Positions 61,602 through 64,000 of a stretch of 64,000 bases of DNA are shown piece by piece. The first letter of the stretch is position 1, and each line of letters starts with the position of its first letter. Made by a program: the position numbers and the translations under genes. The notes beneath the pieces are model-generated. The model had not been told where the DNA came from, did no database searches, and saw nothing but the letters and a program-made list of their open reading frames with translations. Source of the stretch: Musa acuminata AAA Group (lineage: Eukaryota; Streptophyta; Magnoliopsida; Zingiberales; Musaceae); assembly GCF_036884655.1 (NCBI RefSeq), contig NC_088327.1:15550501-15614500 (forward strand), given 5' to 3'.

Positions 61602-61911
61602 GGACAAGCAATTCGAGCAAACAGCAAAGGAACTTCGCAATTCCGCCATGGCAAAGCATTGTGGCGAATCAAGCAAGGCGGGGCAAGCCGGACCTTTCCC
61701 CCAAGCAGTTGCAGGTGGGCTGCGCTACTCTCCGTAAGCAGAGGAGGCGTAATCTAGAGCGCCAACTGGGAAGAAGAGCCATAAGAAGAGACTCACAGCG
61801 GCGGAAACCCGCTTGGATGTTCTTGAAGCGAGCTGGAGGAACTCTACCAAGGCCAGCGAAGGCTTCTTAGGGTAGAGAGCTCACGAAGTCGTGGTGTAAC
61901 CCACTTCTAAA

Positions 61912-62671
61912 GTGATAGCTCTCACACGGGCACTAAATGCGGGAGGGAGCAACACCCACATTGCATCGCAACAAAATCTGAGGGCACCTGAGCCTTATTG
62001 CTATGGAGGTGCTAGGGATGCAAAAGAGCTCGAGAATTTCTTGTTTGACATGGAACAGTACTTTCGAGCTACAAGGCATGATTATGAAGATATCAAAGTT
62101 TCAATAACAACCATGTATCCGAACGAGGATGCAAAACTTTGGTGGCGAACCCATTGGGAGGAGATCCAACAAGGTCGATGCAGGACGGACACATGGGAGG
62201 ACTTAAAGTGGGAGTTGAGAACTCAGTTTCTACCTGAGAACACAGAGTTCGTCGCAAGGAGGAAACTAAGACAACTCTGCCAAAGTAATTCCATTCAAGA
62301 CTACGTGAAGCAATTTTCTGCATTAATGCTGGACATACAGGACATGTCCGAAAATTATAAGCTGTTTAGCTTACTCGATGGTTTGAAGCTTTGGGCTTAA
62401 CAAGAACTGCATCGAAGGAATGTTATTGATGTGATCGGGGCAATTGCTGCCGCAGAAAGGCTCACCGACTTTGTTTCCTTTTAGGACCCGAGAAAAAGAA
62501 AACAATCTTCAAGAAATCGCCCTCCAAAATATTCTCGAGGGAAGAAGCCCGGAGGTGAACAAAGGAAGAAGAGTTCCCACAAAGGGCCAAACTTAAAAGG
62601 CAAGGCCTCGAAGATTGGCGGATGCTTATTGTGCGGAGGGCCGCACATGGTGAGGGAGTGCCCATAGAAAC
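61912..62671 (+). pseudogene. Gypsy B gag with CCHC knuckle, broken
   Basis: An open stretch to 62400 contains GARDAKELENFLFDMEQYF, DAKLWWRTHWEE and TWEDLKWELRTQFLPEN, the Retrotrans_gag domain. Stops follow at 62398-62400 and 62483-62485, where sense codons are expected. The same frame later has the zinc knuckle GCLLCGGPHMVRECP at about 62619-62665, with spacing CX2CX4HX4C. Confidence 0.87.
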
Positions 62672-62793
62672 AGGCACTCAATGCTTTAACAGCTTCCATC
62701 CACCCCCCCAAATCAGACAAGGGCAAAGCCGTCACCCTTAGTTCAAGCAGTTCATAATCTAGTAGTGACGATGAGTAGTCGCAAGGTCCCTGA

Positions 62794-63129
62794 ATGGGAG
62801 CAATGCGTTTGTTAAATGCATTGCGAGGTCAAGTGGGGGAGAACATGAAGGTAAAGCCATTGAAATCAGCGAGTAACGAGCTGATGTATGTGGACATTAA
62901 GCTCAATGGCCAAACAACCCGTGCAATGGTGGATACGGGCGCTACCCATAACTTTATTGCCGATCGAGAAGCAAAGCGACTTGGGTTAATCTTGGAGAAG
63001 AACCCAAGTCGAACGAAGGCGGTGAACTCGGAGGCCAAGCGAATCTCCGGGTTGGCAAAGGGAGTTCCCATCAAGATCGGAACGTGGTGCGGGAGTACTA
63101 ACATGATTATCGAGCCCTCAACAAAGTAA
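62794..63129 (+). pseudogene. Gypsy B aspartic protease fragment
   Basis: LMYVDIKLNGQTTRAMVDTG continues into ATHNFIADREAKRLGL, the pepsin-like retroviral protease with the DTG active site. The frame ends at 63127, where the sequence jumps directly to mid reverse transcriptase. Confidence 0.85.
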
Positions 63130-64000
63130 CGGTAAAGAACAAGTATCCAATCCCGCTCATCGCGGACTTGTTCGACTAATTGGGCAAGGGCAAGTATTTC
63201 TCCAAACTCGACCTTCGGTCGAGGTACTGGCAGGTGCGCATTGCTGAAGGCGACGAAGCGAATACTACTTGCGTGACCAGGTATAGAGCGTTTGAGTTCT
63301 TGGTGATACCTTTCGGCTTAACCAATACTCCGACCACGTTCTGCACTCTTATGAACCAATTATTCAAAGAGTATTTTGATAAGTTTGTGATCGTCTACTT
63401 GGACGATATCGTCGTCTACAGTTAAACGCTCGAGGAGCATGTCGAGCACCTTCGAACAATTTTCAAGGTTCTCAGGGAGAACACTTTGTTCATGAAGAGG
63501 GAGAAGTGCTACTTTGTTCAAACAGAGATCTTATTCTTGGGGCATCGAATCAGCAATGGCTCCATTCGGATGGACCAATCAAAGGTGCAAGCTGTTGCGG
63601 AATGGCGAACGCCAAAGAAGGTGCCAGAGCTGAGATCCTTCCTTGATTTCGTCAACTACTATCAACGCTTCATAGCGGCGTATTCAAAGCGTGCAACTCC
63701 ACTGATGGAGTTGCTGAAGAAGGAGCAACCTTGGAGGTGGTCTGATAAATGTGAAGCTGCATTCCAAGATCTGAAGGCTGTTGTGTTGGAAGAACCGGTG
63801 CTCAAATTGCTGGACTATGGGGAGCCCTTCGAAGTCCATACAGATGCTTCAAACTTTGCTATTAAGGGAGTACTAATGCAGGAGGGTCATCTAGTGGCCT
63901 ATGAGAACCGCAAGTTCAACAAGACCGAGCGGCAGTATCAGGTGCATGAGAAGGAGATGATAACGGTGGTCCACTGTCTACGAGTTTGGCGACACTACCT
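63126..64000 (+). pseudogene. Gypsy B reverse transcriptase and RNase H, broken and partial
   Basis: From 63126 the frame reads VTVKNKYPIPLIADLFD, a stop, then FSKLDLRSRYWQVRI, FLVIPFGLTNTPTTF and the catalytic YLDDIVVYS with a stop right after it. It then reads LGHRISNGSIRMD, LRSFLDFVNYYQRFI and the RNase H start VHTDASNFAIKGVLMQ. The first RT motifs are deleted relative to the protease. It runs off the window. Confidence 0.9.

Larger units (their letters stand above)
54981..64000 (+). mobile_element. Gypsy B (Galadriel/Monkey-like), 5' LTR split by a copia insertion
   Basis: The 5' LTR starts TGTCACAAACGG at 54981, is split at 55043 and resumes at 60876, and ends GTCCGTGACA at 61586, about 774 bp in total. 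A perfect TGGTATCAGAGC primer site follows at 61590. Gag, CCHC knuckle, protease, reverse transcriptase and RNase H remains follow in order, the Ty3/gypsy arrangement, with several stops and at least one deletion. The element continues past the window. Assignment to the Galadriel lineage (banana Monkey) is an inference from the overall look. Confidence 0.75.

Noticed and set aside
1..64000. CRISPR arrays, bacterial operons, phage or defence systems
   Set aside because: The window is plant nuclear DNA; the tandem repeats seen have no spacer-repeat pattern.

Overview
The window is plant nuclear DNA. It has intron-rich genes with GT-AG junctions, CT-rich leaders, long AT-rich intergenic DNA and nested LTR retrotransposons. 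A clear NARROW LEAF 1 (NAL1) orthologue and the overall element content suggest a monocot. The Galadriel/Monkey-like gypsy relic and the abundant GTACCG-rich hAT elements make the banana family a plausible guess, but I could not test this.

Layout, left to right. (1) 1100-1616: last exon of an alkaline ceramidase, + strand. (2) 3553-9590: a 115-bp tandem array, then an old LTR element without recognisable coding sequence, carrying a precise hAT insertion at 6040-6917. (3) 10863-11241: a MIR167 precursor with a very long loop containing a GA microsatellite. (4) 15793-21757, minus strand: a complete NAL1 gene in 5 coding exons, whose 3.4-kb intron is swollen by hAT elements, a segmental duplication and microsatellites. 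(5) 25133-31726, minus: a complete 7-exon gene for a chloroplast M41-type (FtsH-like) zinc protease, VIRESCENT3-like. (6) 36164-39911, plus: a complete 6-exon cytosolic phosphoglycerate kinase gene. (7) 43708-44639, plus: a 2-exon plastid-targeted DUF2358 gene. (8) 49673-53622, minus: the six 3' exons of a MOSC-domain (mARC-type) molybdoenzyme gene, whose 5' part is not in the window. (9) 53992-64000: a pile of nested retrotransposons. A copia LTR start is interrupted by gypsy A, which is interrupted by gypsy B, whose 5' LTR is split by a complete 5.8-kb copia-type element that carries only gag.

The genes are a mixed set of nuclear housekeeping and developmental functions: sphingolipid turnover, miR167/auxin signalling, leaf growth, chloroplast proteostasis, glycolysis and molybdoenzyme redox chemistry. 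They do not form an operon or gene cluster. Exon boundaries were placed by reading GT-AG sites and checking that phases join; the five fully or partly multi-exon models all join in frame. Much of the rest is explained by transposable elements (TEs), with target-site duplications (TSDs) that could be read directly. I found no evidence of a wholly new protein system. The least ordinary items are the MIR167 locus, the gag-only LTR element and the hAT family with dense GTACC repeats.
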